A stretch of 64,000 bases of DNA from Candidatus Thermoplasmatota archaeon (GTDB lineage Archaea > Thermoplasmatota > SW-10-69-26 > JACQPN01 > JAJPHT01): NCBI GenBank assembly GCA_035540375.1, contig DATLGO010000103.1:1-64000 (forward strand). Reading direction: 5' to 3'. Position 1 is the first letter of the stretch. Every line of letters begins with the position of its first letter. Below are positions 31,294 through 39,926 of this stretch, one piece after another. The position numbers were made by a program, and so were the translations under genes. The notes under the pieces are model-generated. The model searched no databases. It worked only from the letters and a program-made list of their open reading frames with translations, and was not told the origin of the DNA.

Positions 31294-32268
31294 CTATGCT
31301 TCCCCGTTGAGGGCTTGGAGGTAGTCCTCGAACCTGCACTGCCAGTCCTGCACGCCGGGGAAGACGTGGGCGTACTCGGCAGAGCCGCCCCGCTCGCCGC
31401 ACACGATGTCCACCTGCATGCGGTTCTTCGACTGCTGCGTTTCCCGCAGGAGGGATCGCGCTTCGTGGTCGCTCGGCGGGAGCGAGTATCCGACGACGAG
31501 CACGTGGTGCGCGTACCGGAGCTGCTCGCGGGCTTGTCGCCACGCGTCGCGGACGTGGCGCGTCTCGCCGGCTTTGCCGAAGACGGGTGGGATGATGCCG
31601 CTTTCGAGGTAGCGCTCGTTGCAGAGGGGGCAGGCTCGGCGGCGCCACGGCACGTACCCGTCCTCGTACGCGATCACCTGGTCGTCCGACTTGTCGGCCT
31701 TCTTGCAGCCGCGGCACACGCCCCAGTTGGCGGACCCGTGCAGCTTCAAGATCTGCACGTCTGCGCCGCGTCGGTTGAGCTTGCGGCGGCGCGCGTTGTC
31801 GTCGAAGAAGAGGTCGGGGGCGTTCCCGTAATCATAGAGGATGTCGGCCCGGTCGAGGGCAGCTTCCAGGACGAGGTCGTAGTTGAAGCTCACGATCGTG
31901 AGGCGGTCGTGGTTGGCGTGCAGGGCGGCGAAGAAATCTACGTACTGTGCGAAGGACTTCCGCTGGGTCTTGGGACGCAGCGCCGTGCATACGGACGCGA
32001 GATGAATCGTGAGCTCGCGGAGCGCGGCCTCGGCGACCTTTTCCCCCGTGCGCGCGTCCCGCCACACTTCCGTGAACAGGTCCTCTATCGAGAAGTTCGG
32101 CTGGCTCAGCCGGCGTTCCGCGAGGGTCGCGGTCATCCACTGGAGCGCATCCGCGCTCGCGCGGCTTGAGTCCAGGTACGGCTCGCTCAGCAGCTCGCCG
32201 AGGAGTGGGCCCCCGAGGGGCTTCGAGAAGCCGGCGCCCAGCACGACGACGGCGTTGCTTCGTCCCAT
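31294..32268 (-). CDS. SIR2-family protein with zinc knuckle (defence-type)
   Basis: 324 residues from MGRSNAVVVLGAG. NAD-binding pocket blocks: VVLGAGFSKPLGG (8-20), IVSFNYDLVLEAAL with the Asn-Tyr-Asp of SIR2-like defence NADases, and LKLHGSANW with the catalytic His. A CRGC...CPLC zinc site follows, then VVGYSLPPSDHEA. Immune SIR2 proteins typically degrade NAD+ on phage sensing. The ATG lies one base after the stop of the upstream 277-residue gene, so the two are translationally linked. Convergent with mcrC. Confidence 0.85.
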   Translation of the reverse strand: MGRSNAVVVLGAGFSKPLGGPLLGELLSEPYLDSSRASADALQWMTATLAERRLSQPNFSIEDLFTEVWRDARTGEKVAEAALRELTIHLASVCTALRPKTQRKSFAQYVDFFAALHANHDRLTIVSFNYDLVLEAALDRADILYDYGNAPDLFFDDNARRRKLNRRGADVQILKLHGSANWGVCRGCKKADKSDDQVIAYEDGYVPWRRRACPLCNERYLESGIIPPVFGKAGETRHVRDAWRQAREQLRYAHHVLVVGYSLPPSDHEARSLLRETQQSKNRMQVDIVCGERGGSAEYAHVFPGVQDWQCRFEDYLQALNGEA

Positions 32269-32269
32269 G

Positions 32270-33103
32270 CTATTTCGCCTCCACTTTCTGGTTCGGGGTC
32301 CCGTACTCGCGAGCAATCTCGCGGCCCCACCGGCGGACGTCGTCCCGGGCCCGGCGGAGCTCCCGCATTGCCGACCCGGCGAGGCCGATGAGATGCCCGG
32401 GCGCCGCGGCGGAGTAGTCGGGACGCTCTCGTGCGCCCTGGATCGCTATGTCCCAGAACCGGCCGAGTTGCCGCACCCTTTCGAAGAACCGCGCGAGGCG
32501 CTCCTTCTGCCGCATGTCATCCGATTCTTGGAGGTAGCTCTCGCGGTGGACGTCCCAAGCCGTCGTCTCGACGACCAGGACTTCGGAGCGATCAAGGTTG
32601 TCGTGGTCGTTGAAGATGCGTTCGACGGCCCGGAGGTTGGCGATCACGTCGTTGACGAGGGACTCGACCATGCCGCGCAGGTGAGCCGGGGTCGGCGTCG
32701 CCTTGCGGGCCGAGAACCTCTTCTGCTCCTTCACGCGGTGGAGGAGGCCGCTCACGTGGTCCGCATTCGTGACGATCCACTCTGAACGAGACGCGGGATC
32801 CGGCGATTCGGCGGGGATGACGAGGTGCCCGATGGGGCGGGCCACGAAGGCGCCCATCTCTCGGACGATGGCCTCCGCGATGCGCTGAGCATTGCCGCTC
32901 GGCTGGTCCTTGCGCGGGCCGACGGTGAGGAGGCCCGCGCGCCGGTCGAGGATGAGCTCGAAGTGGTGCGTGGATCCGTTCTCCTCCGCGATGCCGCGAG
33001 CCGTGACGCGTTTCCAGTACTCGAGCTCATCCTCGCCATCGTCATTCACCCGCGTCTTGTCCTGTTGCGCGAGCAGCTTCGTGATCGTGATGTGCATGGT
33101 CAT
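32270..33103 (-). CDS. Unrecognised partner of the SIR2-family protein
   Basis: 277 residues, no signal peptide or membrane span, no family I recognise. The first half is alpha/beta (FELILDRRAGLLTVGP, AIVREMGAFVARPIGHLVIPAE). The second is helical and charged (MVESLVNDVIANLRAVERIF, RQKERLARFFERVRQL, REIAREYGTPNQKVEAK). A TTAWDVHRESY stretch lies between. First gene of the operon with SIR2. By analogy with other two-gene SIR2 systems it may be a sensor or regulator; this is inference from position only. Confidence 0.75.
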   Translation of the reverse strand: MTMHITITKLLAQQDKTRVNDDGEDELEYWKRVTARGIAEENGSTHHFELILDRRAGLLTVGPRKDQPSGNAQRIAEAIVREMGAFVARPIGHLVIPAESPDPASRSEWIVTNADHVSGLLHRVKEQKRFSARKATPTPAHLRGMVESLVNDVIANLRAVERIFNDHDNLDRSEVLVVETTAWDVHRESYLQESDDMRQKERLARFFERVRQLGRFWDIAIQGARERPDYSAAAPGHLIGLAGSAMRELRRARDDVRRWGREIAREYGTPNQKVEAK

Positions 33104-33126
33104 GGAACGCCCCCCGGGGAACGGCG

Positions 33127-33141
33127 GACCCCTTCGGGGTC
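33127..33141. terminator. Short GC hairpin between hydrolase and defence genes
   Basis: GACCCCTTCGGGGTC is a perfect 6-bp stem with a TTC loop, lying at the stop codon of the upstream minus-strand hydrolase. No T run follows, so termination is uncertain. It marks the junction of host and accessory DNA. Confidence 0.35.
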
Positions 33142-34169
33142 TACAGATCCACCTCGATCCCGTACACCTTCCTGGGGTTCTCCGCGTGGATGGTCCACGC
33201 CTGCTCCTCCGTCAGCAGCGCTTGCGCGAGGAGCTCGCGCGTGCGCCGTGGCACCGTCTTGGGTCCGAGGACTTCGCCGGTGGTGCCGACGATCGTGCAG
33301 TCGACGAGGAACGTCTTGTCGGGGTTCGCGTGCCGCCACGCGTACCCGCTCATGCGCTTCTTGGTCGCGGCGTCCTCCACGAGCGGTTCGTCGATGTGGT
33401 CGGTTTCCATGAGGAAGCGCGTGCCGGCGCGCGCGGCCGTCTCGGCCGCGCCCTTGCCGACGAGGACGCTCGGCCACAGCCCGTGGTTGTCGGCGACGTC
33501 CACGATGGGCGTGCTGTAGTGCTTCACGACGCGTTCCGGGGAGAGCCCGGCCTTGTCCGCCCACGCGCGCAGGTCGGCGAAGCTCTCGGGCGTCGCGGTC
33601 TCGGCGTGGATCTGGACGGCGCACCCGAGGTCGCGGGCGACCTCGAACTGGTGGCGCATCAGTTCGTTCGCGCGCGCGAGCACGTCCTCGTCCACGGGGC
33701 GCCAATGGGGGCGGCCGACTTCGGCGAGGGCGACGGCGCGCCCGTCCCGCACGTACTCGCCCGCGAGCTCGGTGGCGGCGCGGTAGGCGGCCTCGGCTTC
33801 GGCGGGCGGGATGCCGGCGTCGAGCATCTTCGTGAACTCGGCCGGGTGGGGCGCGATGGCGACGAACACGGTCACGCCCGTGCCGGCGCGCGCCTTCTCC
33901 GCGAGCGCCATCGTGGTGTCGAACTGCTCGCGGAACTCGTCGAGCGTGCGGCTGAAGCGGCGGGCGCGGCCCTCGCGCCAGTACGGCTTGTGGACGAGCA
34001 TGAGGTGCGTGCCGCCCGCGCGCTCGAACTCCTTGACGGCCTCCACGCCGCGCCCATGGGGGTCGAGGTGGAAGTGGTTGTCGAAGATCGGCAGCCGCGG
34101 CAGCCGGTCTTCGACAAACCGAACCTTGGGTTCGGTCGAATCGGGCACGGGGTACTCGGGGGCGGTCAC
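33141..34169 (-). CDS. TatD-like TIM-barrel metal-dependent hydrolase, copy A
   Basis: 342 residues from GTG 34169, which overlaps the TGA of copy B as GTGA. Metal site features: FDNHFHLDP near residue 28 (HxH), GEV-type ALAEVGRPHW, CAVQIHAET, VVKHYST and METDHIDEP. It belongs to the archaeal predicted hydrolase group related to TatD and amidohydrolases; substrate unknown. Ends in the same IHAENPRKVYGIEVDL stretch as copy B. The frame is open further upstream but only as antisense or overlap. Confidence 0.88.
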   Translation of the reverse strand: MTAPEYPVPDSTEPKVRFVEDRLPRLPIFDNHFHLDPHGRGVEAVKEFERAGGTHLMLVHKPYWREGRARRFSRTLDEFREQFDTTMALAEKARAGTGVTVFVAIAPHPAEFTKMLDAGIPPAEAEAAYRAATELAGEYVRDGRAVALAEVGRPHWRPVDEDVLARANELMRHQFEVARDLGCAVQIHAETATPESFADLRAWADKAGLSPERVVKHYSTPIVDVADNHGLWPSVLVGKGAAETAARAGTRFLMETDHIDEPLVEDAATKKRMSGYAWRHANPDKTFLVDCTIVGTTGEVLGPKTVPRRTRELLAQALLTEEQAWTIHAENPRKVYGIEVDL

Positions 34170-35164
34170 AGGTCGACCTCGATGCCGTACACCTTCTTCG
34201 GGTTCTCGGCGTGGATGGTCCACGCTTGCTCTTCGGTCATGAGGCCCTTCGCGAGGAGGTCGCGTGTCCGTTTTGGGACCGTCTTTGGTCCCAGAACGGC
34301 ACCCGTGGAGCCAATGATTTTGAACCTTGAGCGCCATTCGGTTTCGGCGCCCGCGGTGACCAACCGCCACGACTCGGCGATGGGCATGGAACGCTTGGTC
34401 ATGTTATCAAAAACCAGAGCGTCGTCCATGTAGTCCGTCTCCATCATCCACCGCACGCCGCCCTTCGCGGCCTCCTCCGCGGCGCCCTTCCCGATGAGGA
34501 CGCTCGGCCAGATCCCGTGATTGACGGCCGTGTCGACGATGGGCGTCGAGTAGTGCTTCACCACCTTCCCGACCGGGAGACGGGCGGCGTCGACGTGCGC
34601 TCGGAGGTCCGCGAAACTCTCGGGCGTCGCGGTCTCCGCATGGATCTGCACGGCGCAGCCGAGGTCGCGCGCGAGCGAGAACGCGTGCGCCATGCTCTCG
34701 TTCGCCTTCGCGAGGATCGCGTCCTCGATCGGACGCCAGTGGGGACGCCCCACCTCGCCCATCGCGACGGCCTTCCCGTCGCGGACGTAGGTCGCCGCGA
34801 GGTCGAGCGCGCGCATGTAGAGCGCGTGCGCGTCGTCGAGGGACCACCCGACCTTGAGGAGTTCCGTGAACTCCGCCGGATGCGGCGCGAGCGCGACCCA
34901 CGCCGTCACCTCGGGCACCTCGGAGCGGATCTTCGCGTGGAGCGCGATCGTCGTGTCGAAGTCGCGCCGGAAGTCCTCGAGGGTCGTGTTGGGCCGCTCG
35001 TGCTCGCGGTACGGCTTGTGCACGAGCATGAGGCTCGTGCCGCCCGCGCGCGCGAATTCGCGCACGGCGTCGAGGCCGCGGCCGCGCGGGTCGAGATGGA
35101 AGTGGTTGTCGAAGATCGGGAGGCGCGGCGCGGCCATCGACGGGCGAGGGCGCGCGCGCGGCAT
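34166..35164 (-). CDS. TatD-like TIM-barrel metal-dependent hydrolase, copy B
   Basis: 332 residues from ATG 35164 (Met at 35137 also possible). Same motif set as copy A: FDNHFHLDP, MGEVGRPHWRPIED, CAVQIHAETATPESF, VVKHYSTPIVD and METDYMDD. Residues encoded near 34260-34410 (LVFDNMTKRSMPIAESWR to KIIGSTGA) differ strongly from copy A and have lower GC, suggesting replacement of that segment. Upstream gene of a tandem pair; the two probably form a complex or share a pathway. Confidence 0.88.
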   Translation of the reverse strand: MPRARPRPSMAAPRLPIFDNHFHLDPRGRGLDAVREFARAGGTSLMLVHKPYREHERPNTTLEDFRRDFDTTIALHAKIRSEVPEVTAWVALAPHPAEFTELLKVGWSLDDAHALYMRALDLAATYVRDGKAVAMGEVGRPHWRPIEDAILAKANESMAHAFSLARDLGCAVQIHAETATPESFADLRAHVDAARLPVGKVVKHYSTPIVDTAVNHGIWPSVLIGKGAAEEAAKGGVRWMMETDYMDDALVFDNMTKRSMPIAESWRLVTAGAETEWRSRFKIIGSTGAVLGPKTVPKRTRDLLAKGLMTEEQAWTIHAENPKKVYGIEVDL

Positions 35165-35244
35165 CAGCGTTGCGGAGTCCCGGGCGGCGGGTCGCCGGGC
35201 GCGGGGTGCCTTTGAAGACCCATGGCAGCCATCGCGGCCCGACG

Positions 35245-35937
35245 ATGCGCCTCCCGTCCGCGGCCCTCGCCGCCGCAACGCTTGCCGCGGCCCTCGCCCT
35301 CGTGCCCGTCGCCTCCGCGCACGGCGTCGAGAAGGGCGACCAGGAGTGGATCGTCGACAACCCGGGTCCCCAGATCGGACCCTTCCTCTACCTCGGCGCG
35401 AAGCACATGGTCACCGGGTACGACCACCTTCTCTTCCTCGTCGGCGTCATCTTCTTCCTCCACCGCACGAAGGACGTCCTCGTCTACGTCTCGATGTTCA
35501 CGCTCGGCCACAGCGCGACGCTCCTCTTCGGCGTCCTCGCGGACGTGCACGTGAACGCGTTCCTCGTCGATGCCGTCATCGGCCTGAGCGTCGTCTACAA
35601 GGGCTTCGACAACCTCGGCGGCTTCCGGCGCCTTTTCGGGCGCCAGCCCGACACGAAGGCCGCAGTCCTCGTCTTCGGCCTCTTCCACGGCTTCGGCCTC
35701 GCGACCAAGCTCCAGGAGTTCGAGCTCGGACGCGACGGCCTCGTCGAGAACATCCTGAGCTTCAACCTCGGCGTCGAGATCGGCCAGTTCCTGGCGCTCG
35801 GGGCGATCCTCCTCTTCATGACGTGGTGGCGCGCGCGCGAGAGCTTCGCGAAACACGCCTTCGCCACGAACACGCTTCTCATGGCCGGGGGCTTCGTGCT
35901 CTTCGGTTACCAGATCGCCGGTTACCTCGTGAGTTGA
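35245..35937 (+). CDS. HupE/UreJ-type metal permease
   Basis: 230 residues. Signal-like start (LPSAALAAATLAAALALVPVASA), then a membrane protein of about six spans. The family signature is GYDHLLFLVGVIFFL followed by FTLGHSATLLFG and FGLFHGFGLA. The His residues in the DH, GHS and FHGFG motifs are proposed nickel/cobalt or copper ligands. CTTTGAAG (35210-35217) lies about 31 bases before the ATG. Four bases separate its stop from the next lipoprotein gene, indicating an operon of three. Confidence 0.88.
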   Translation: MRLPSAALAAATLAAALALVPVASAHGVEKGDQEWIVDNPGPQIGPFLYLGAKHMVTGYDHLLFLVGVIFFLHRTKDVLVYVSMFTLGHSATLLFGVLADVHVNAFLVDAVIGLSVVYKGFDNLGGFRRLFGRQPDTKAAVLVFGLFHGFGLATKLQEFELGRDGLVENILSFNLGVEIGQFLALGAILLFMTWWRARESFAKHAFATNTLLMAGGFVLFGYQIAGYLVS

Positions 35938-35941
35938 CACC

Positions 35942-36358
35942 ATGCGTCCCGCCGTCGTCCGACCCGTCCTCCTCGCCGCCCTCGTGGTCGCCCTCGCGTT
36001 CGCGGGCTGCGTGGGCGAAAGCGGGAACGCGCCCGCCCCGTCGAAGCACCGCGAGGAGACGCGCACGTTCGACCTCGCGCCGGGGAAGAGCCTGGAATTC
36101 AAGCTCAGGCTCGCGAAAGGCGCGAAGCTCGACTACCAGTGGACCGCGACGCGCGCCGTCGCGTACGATTTCCACGGCGACACGGGCGGCGCGACGGGCT
36201 ACCGGAGCCACGACAAGGGCACGGCCGCGACGGACCAGGGCGCGTGGACCGCGCCGTTCGAGGGCCGTCACGGCTGGTGGTGGAAGAACGACAACCGCGT
36301 CCCCGTCACCGTCACGCTCGTGATCGAGGGCGCGTACGAGGTCATCGGGGTGGAGTGA
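35942..36358 (+). CDS. Lipoprotein with GHGWWW-type beta domain
   Basis: 138 residues. Lipobox FAGC near residue 22. The mature part is one beta-domain (SLEFKLRLAKGAKLDYQW, then AVAYDFHGDTGG, FEGRHGWWWKNDN and VTLVIEGAYEVIGVE). It matches the C-terminal 105 residues of the next protein. Such domains accompany HupE permeases in bacteria too, so it may deliver or bind metal outside the membrane. Confidence 0.78.
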   Translation: MRPAVVRPVLLAALVVALAFAGCVGESGNAPAPSKHREETRTFDLAPGKSLEFKLRLAKGAKLDYQWTATRAVAYDFHGDTGGATGYRSHDKGTAATDQGAWTAPFEGRHGWWWKNDNRVPVTVTLVIEGAYEVIGVE

Positions 36359-36359
36359 G

Positions 36360-37379
36360 GTGGCTTCCCCGCTTGCGCCGCCGCCCCGCGAACTCGCGCG
36401 GGCGACACTCGTCGCCGCCGCCATCGCGGCGATCGTCCTCGTCGTCGCGGTGCTTCCCGCGGAGTATGGCCTCGATCCGACGGGCCTCGGCCGCGTCACG
36501 GGCTTCGCGCGCCTGAGCGACGCGCATGGAGGCCCGACCGTCGAGGCGGGGGGCCCGCGGATCGTTTCGGCGGTGGACGCGCGCTGGGAGGTCGTCGAAA
36601 GCGTGGTCGCGACGCGCGCGGGCGAGAATCGCGGCGCGTTCACGACGGAGCGCGAGACGTTCCCGCTCAACCTCACGAACCTCACGAAGCTGACGGCCCG
36701 CCTCGACTGGTGGGACAACGACACCATCGACGGAGCGCGCACCAAGCCGGACGTCTTCGAGCTCGCGCTCGTCGCGCCCGACGGGCGCGAGGCCCGGACG
36801 GTGCAGGGCGCGAACGGCGCAGACGGGCACGGCAACCTGTCGACGAGCCTCGCGTGGCGGAGCGTCCCGCAGCCTGCGGCCGCAGGCGACCGGTACGCGC
36901 TCCCGCTTCTTGCGCCGGACGCGTCGAGCCACGGGACGTGGACCGTGGTCGTGCGCCTCCAATCGGCCGGCGGCGTCGAAGGGGCGGCCACCCCGGATCC
37001 CGGGAATGCGTGGCGCCTCACCCTCGCCGCCGAGACGTTCGACCTGATCCTCGATGCGCGTGAAGGCGGCGACCGCGTGAGCTTCACGCTTGCGCCGAAC
37101 GAGGGCCTCGAGTATAAGTTCGGGATGCAACCGAACGCGACGCTGCGCTACGCATGGACCGCGACCGGGCCCGTCTATTGGGACCTCCACGCCGAGGAGC
37201 ACGGCCACGATCACGAAGCGTCCACACGCTTCGCGGAAGGCACGAGCGCGGGCGAGCGCGGCGCGGTCACGGCCACGTTTTCCGGCCTCCACGGATGGTT
37301 CTTCCAGAACCGGGGCGCATCCCCGGTCACGATTGCGCTCGAGACCTCCGGCGCCTACACGATCGTCGGCGTGCCGTAG
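36360..37379 (+). CDS. Membrane-anchored protein with metal-binding-like C-terminal domain
   Basis: 339 residues from GTG 36360. An N-terminal membrane anchor (ATLVAAAIAAIVLVVAVL, 15-32) precedes a 190-residue beta-sandwich region with an FPLNLTNLTKL-type core. The C-terminal domain (about 232-339) is paralogous to the preceding lipoprotein (SFTLAPNEGLEYKF, RYAWTATGPVYWDLH, GLHGWFFQN, SGAYTIVGVP). It adds a histidine-rich loop HAEEHGHDHE, an obvious metal-binding candidate. Third gene of the HupE operon. Confidence 0.78.
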   Translation: MASPLAPPPRELARATLVAAAIAAIVLVVAVLPAEYGLDPTGLGRVTGFARLSDAHGGPTVEAGGPRIVSAVDARWEVVESVVATRAGENRGAFTTERETFPLNLTNLTKLTARLDWWDNDTIDGARTKPDVFELALVAPDGREARTVQGANGADGHGNLSTSLAWRSVPQPAAAGDRYALPLLAPDASSHGTWTVVVRLQSAGGVEGAATPDPGNAWRLTLAAETFDLILDAREGGDRVSFTLAPNEGLEYKFGMQPNATLRYAWTATGPVYWDLHAEEHGHDHEASTRFAEGTSAGERGAVTATFSGLHGWFFQNRGASPVTIALETSGAYTIVGVP

Positions 37380-37436
37380 CGCGTCGGACGTTCGCGACCG
37401 CGGGGGCGCCTGGCGGCCGTGCGTGCCCTTGCGGGA

Positions 37437-38243
37437 TCAGACCTTGACGCCGCGGGTGAGGAGGTAGCTTTGGCGCACAAGGTTCGAATCCGGTTCGAAG
37501 TACGGCTCGAAGACCGCTTCGATCTCGGCGCGGAAGCGCGCGAGCTTCGTGGGGTCGCCGGCCATGCTCTCGACGAGCTTGCGGACGGGGGCGGAGGTCC
37601 GTTCCATGACCTCCCGGTAGTGTCCGAGGCTCATCGTGGGGAACACCATGGTCTCGCGGTCGAACACGAGGTCGCGCACCGCGGCTCCGAGACGCTCCCG
37701 CACGACGGCGAGGTCCCCCCAGAGCGTGGGGGGCGAGATGCCTTCCGGGAGCGGCGGCGAGTATCGCCCGACGAGCCCGAACAGCTTGCCGATCGCGTGA
37801 TCCGGCGGCCAGGTGCTGAAGGCGATCGTCCCGCCCGGCCTCAGGACGCGCAGCATCTCGCGCGTGGCGACCTCGGGCCGGGGCGCGAACATGTGGCCAT
37901 ACTGGCTGAGGACGACGTCGAACTCGCCGTCGGCGAAGGGTAGCGCCTCGACGTCCCCCTCCTTCCAGGTGATGTCCTCGAACCCCGCGAGGCCACTGTG
38001 CTCCTTCGCTCGGGCGAGGAGCTCGGGCGTGAGATCGAGACCGGTCACGCGCGCGCCCCGGCGCCGCGCCGTCAGGGCGACCACGCCGGTGCCGCATCCG
38101 ACGTCGAGGACGCGCTGCCCCTTCTCCACGCCCGCGAACCGGACGAGCCTTGCCGCGGGGTTCGTCGTCACCATCTCGAGCGGAGCAAAAAAGGCCCAGC
38201 CTTCGCGCTGCTTCTGCTTGAACATCGCCACCGGGTCGGTCAT
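37437..38243 (-). CDS. Class I SAM-dependent methyltransferase (UbiE/MenG-like)
   Basis: 268 residues from MTDPVAMFKQKQREGW. Motif I VLDVGCGTGVVAL near residue 47, then RVTGLDLTPELL, EGDVEALPFADGEFDVVLSQ and LRVLRPGGTIAFSTW. Small-molecule methyltransferase, substrate unknown. Shares the ARRRGARVTG segment with the broken methyltransferase at 44733. Convergent with the HupE operon, divergent from enoyl-CoA hydratase. Confidence 0.9.
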   Translation of the reverse strand: MTDPVAMFKQKQREGWAFFAPLEMVTTNPAARLVRFAGVEKGQRVLDVGCGTGVVALTARRRGARVTGLDLTPELLARAKEHSGLAGFEDITWKEGDVEALPFADGEFDVVLSQYGHMFAPRPEVATREMLRVLRPGGTIAFSTWPPDHAIGKLFGLVGRYSPPLPEGISPPTLWGDLAVVRERLGAAVRDLVFDRETMVFPTMSLGHYREVMERTSAPVRKLVESMAGDPTKLARFRAEIEAVFEPYFEPDSNLVRQSYLLTRGVKV

Positions 38244-38417
38244 GCCGTCCAGATGCCCGGATCGGTGCAAGAAGCTTGCCGGGTTCATGGATGGGGCGGT
38301 GTGCTCGCCGGCGAAGCGATGGGCGGGTCGGGCTTCGACGACGAGCCGCCGCACGACGGTCGCTTGCGGGAAGCGTCCGGGGAAGGCCTCAAGACGGTCT
38401 CCGACCGTCGCCATCGC

Positions 38418-39167
38418 ATGAAGATCGAGCGGCTCGATCAAGGCGTGAGCCTGCTGAGGATGGACGACGGCAAGGTGAACGCTATGGGTCCTTCGTTCGT
38501 CACGGCGTTCGAGGCCGCCTGGCGCGAGGCCGAAGCCACAGGCGACGCGATCGTCGTGGCGGGCAACGCGAAGGCGTTCAGCGCGGGCCTCGACCTCAAG
38601 ACGCTCCCGACGCTCGACCGCGCCGCGCTCGAGACGTTCGCGCGCGGCTTCATGGGGATCTTTCGCGACGTGCTCGCGCACCCGCGGCCCGTCGTCGCGG
38701 CCGTGGACGGGCCCGCGCTCGCGGGGGGTGCCGTGCTCGCGCTCGCAAGCGACTTCCGGCTCGTGGCGCCCCGCGCGCGCATCGGCCTCACGGAGGTGCC
38801 CGTCGGCGTTCCGTTCCCGACGCCGGTCGCCGATCTCGCGCGCGATCGCCTCCCGCCGCAGGAGCACGCGCCCGCGCTTTTGCGCGGCCTTGCGCGAACC
38901 GGCGCGGAAGCCGTGGCCACGGGCTGGGCGCACGCGCTCGTCGAGCCCGAGGCGCTCCTTCCGGAGGCCGCGAAGCTCGCCGCCGAAGTCGGCGCCCACT
39001 CGACGCTTGCCGTCGCGAGCGCGAAAGGCGGCTCGGCCGCGCTCGCCGCGCGCTTCGACGCCTTCGTCAAGAACGAGGCCAGCCGCTGGGCGGGCCTCGT
39101 CTCGGATCCCGCGACGAAGGCGGCAATCGCGGAAGGGTTCGCGCGCGCGGCGAAGCGACAGGGCTGA
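38418..39167 (+). CDS. Enoyl-CoA hydratase/isomerase family protein
   Basis: 249 residues from ATG 38418. Crotonase fold: NAKAFSAGLDLKTL oxyanion region near residue 57, DGPALAGGAVLALASDFRLV near 102 and IGLTEVPVGVPFP near 130, where a Glu follows the Thr. This fits hydratase or isomerase activity. Fatty-acid or branched-chain CoA metabolism is likely. The long frame upstream is antisense to the methyltransferase and excluded. Confidence 0.9.
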   Translation: MKIERLDQGVSLLRMDDGKVNAMGPSFVTAFEAAWREAEATGDAIVVAGNAKAFSAGLDLKTLPTLDRAALETFARGFMGIFRDVLAHPRPVVAAVDGPALAGGAVLALASDFRLVAPRARIGLTEVPVGVPFPTPVADLARDRLPPQEHAPALLRGLARTGAEAVATGWAHALVEPEALLPEAAKLAAEVGAHSTLAVASAKGGSAALAARFDAFVKNEASRWAGLVSDPATKAAIAEGFARAAKRQG

Positions 39168-39200
39168 CGCTGGGGCGTCAGAGCGGAGCGGCCGGGCGCC

Positions 39201-39755
39201 TCAGAGGAGGCCGAGGGCCTGGAGCTCCTCGGTGATCTTGTCGACCGCGCGCTCCGCGTCCTCGGGCTTGCGGGCGCCCGTGCACACGAGCTTGCCGGAG
39301 CCGAAGAGGAGCACGACGACCTTGGGGTCGTCGAGGCGGTAGACGAGGCCCGGGAACTGCTCGGGCTCGTACTCGACCTTCTCGAGGCCGAGGCCGATCG
39401 CGATCGCGTTGAGGTTCAGCTCCGCGCCGAGGTCGCTCGAAGCGACGATGTTCTGGACCGTGATCTCGGGGTTGCGGTCCACCTTGACGCCGCTCGCCTC
39501 GATCTTCGCGGTCACGATGTCGACGGCCTTGCCGACGGCATCGATGGACTTCGCGCCCGTGCAGACGACCTTGCCGCTGCGGAAGAGCAGGGCGGCCGTC
39601 TTGGGCTCCTTGAGACGGCAGACGAGACCCGGGAACTGCTCCGGCTCGTACTCGGCGTTGTCCAGGGCGAGCGCGATGCTCTGGAGATCCAGTTCCGTTC
39701 CGATGGACGTCGACGCGACGACGTTCTCGATCTTGATCTTCGCCATAGCGGTCAT
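39201..39755 (-). CDS. tbp: TATA-binding protein
   Basis: 184 residues (Met4 at 39746 is an alternative start). Two direct repeats of about 90 residues: IKIENVVASTSIGTELDL to EYEPEQFPGLVCRLKEPK, and ITVQNIVASSDLGAELNL to EYEPEQFPGLVYRLDDPK. Each ends in a SGKVVCTGAK- or SGKLVCTGAR-type strand. This is the archaeal saddle-shaped general transcription factor that nucleates TFB and RNA polymerase. It has a strong TATA box of its own. Confidence 0.97.
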   Translation of the reverse strand: MTAMAKIKIENVVASTSIGTELDLQSIALALDNAEYEPEQFPGLVCRLKEPKTAALLFRSGKVVCTGAKSIDAVGKAVDIVTAKIEASGVKVDRNPEITVQNIVASSDLGAELNLNAIAIGLGLEKVEYEPEQFPGLVYRLDDPKVVVLLFGSGKLVCTGARKPEDAERAVDKITEELQALGLL

Positions 39756-39790
39756 GCTCCGGACGGGGTCGAAGTCCCCCCGGTTCTGGG

Positions 39791-39799
39791 TATATAAGG
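39791..39799 (-). promoter_or_regulatory. TATA box of the tbp gene
   Basis: CCTTATATA on the minus strand, about 40 bases before ATG 39755; transcription would start near 39768. A further CTTATAACC on the plus strand at 39812-39820 could serve the divergent sepF side. Confidence 0.6.
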
Positions 39800-39926
39800 A
39801 AACGACCCCCAGCTTATAACCTTTATGACCCGTGCCGCGGCGGGAAGCGTCCCGCCCCCCGGACGGGCCGTTTCGATTTCACAACGCCTAAGAAGGGGGA
39901 CCGGCCCTTTTGCCCACGGGATGCAC

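Noticed and set aside
33100-33140. Search for an attachment-site repeat matching the left junction at 14540
   Set aside because: Only a short GC hairpin is present. I could not find a direct repeat shared with the left edge, so no att site is claimed.
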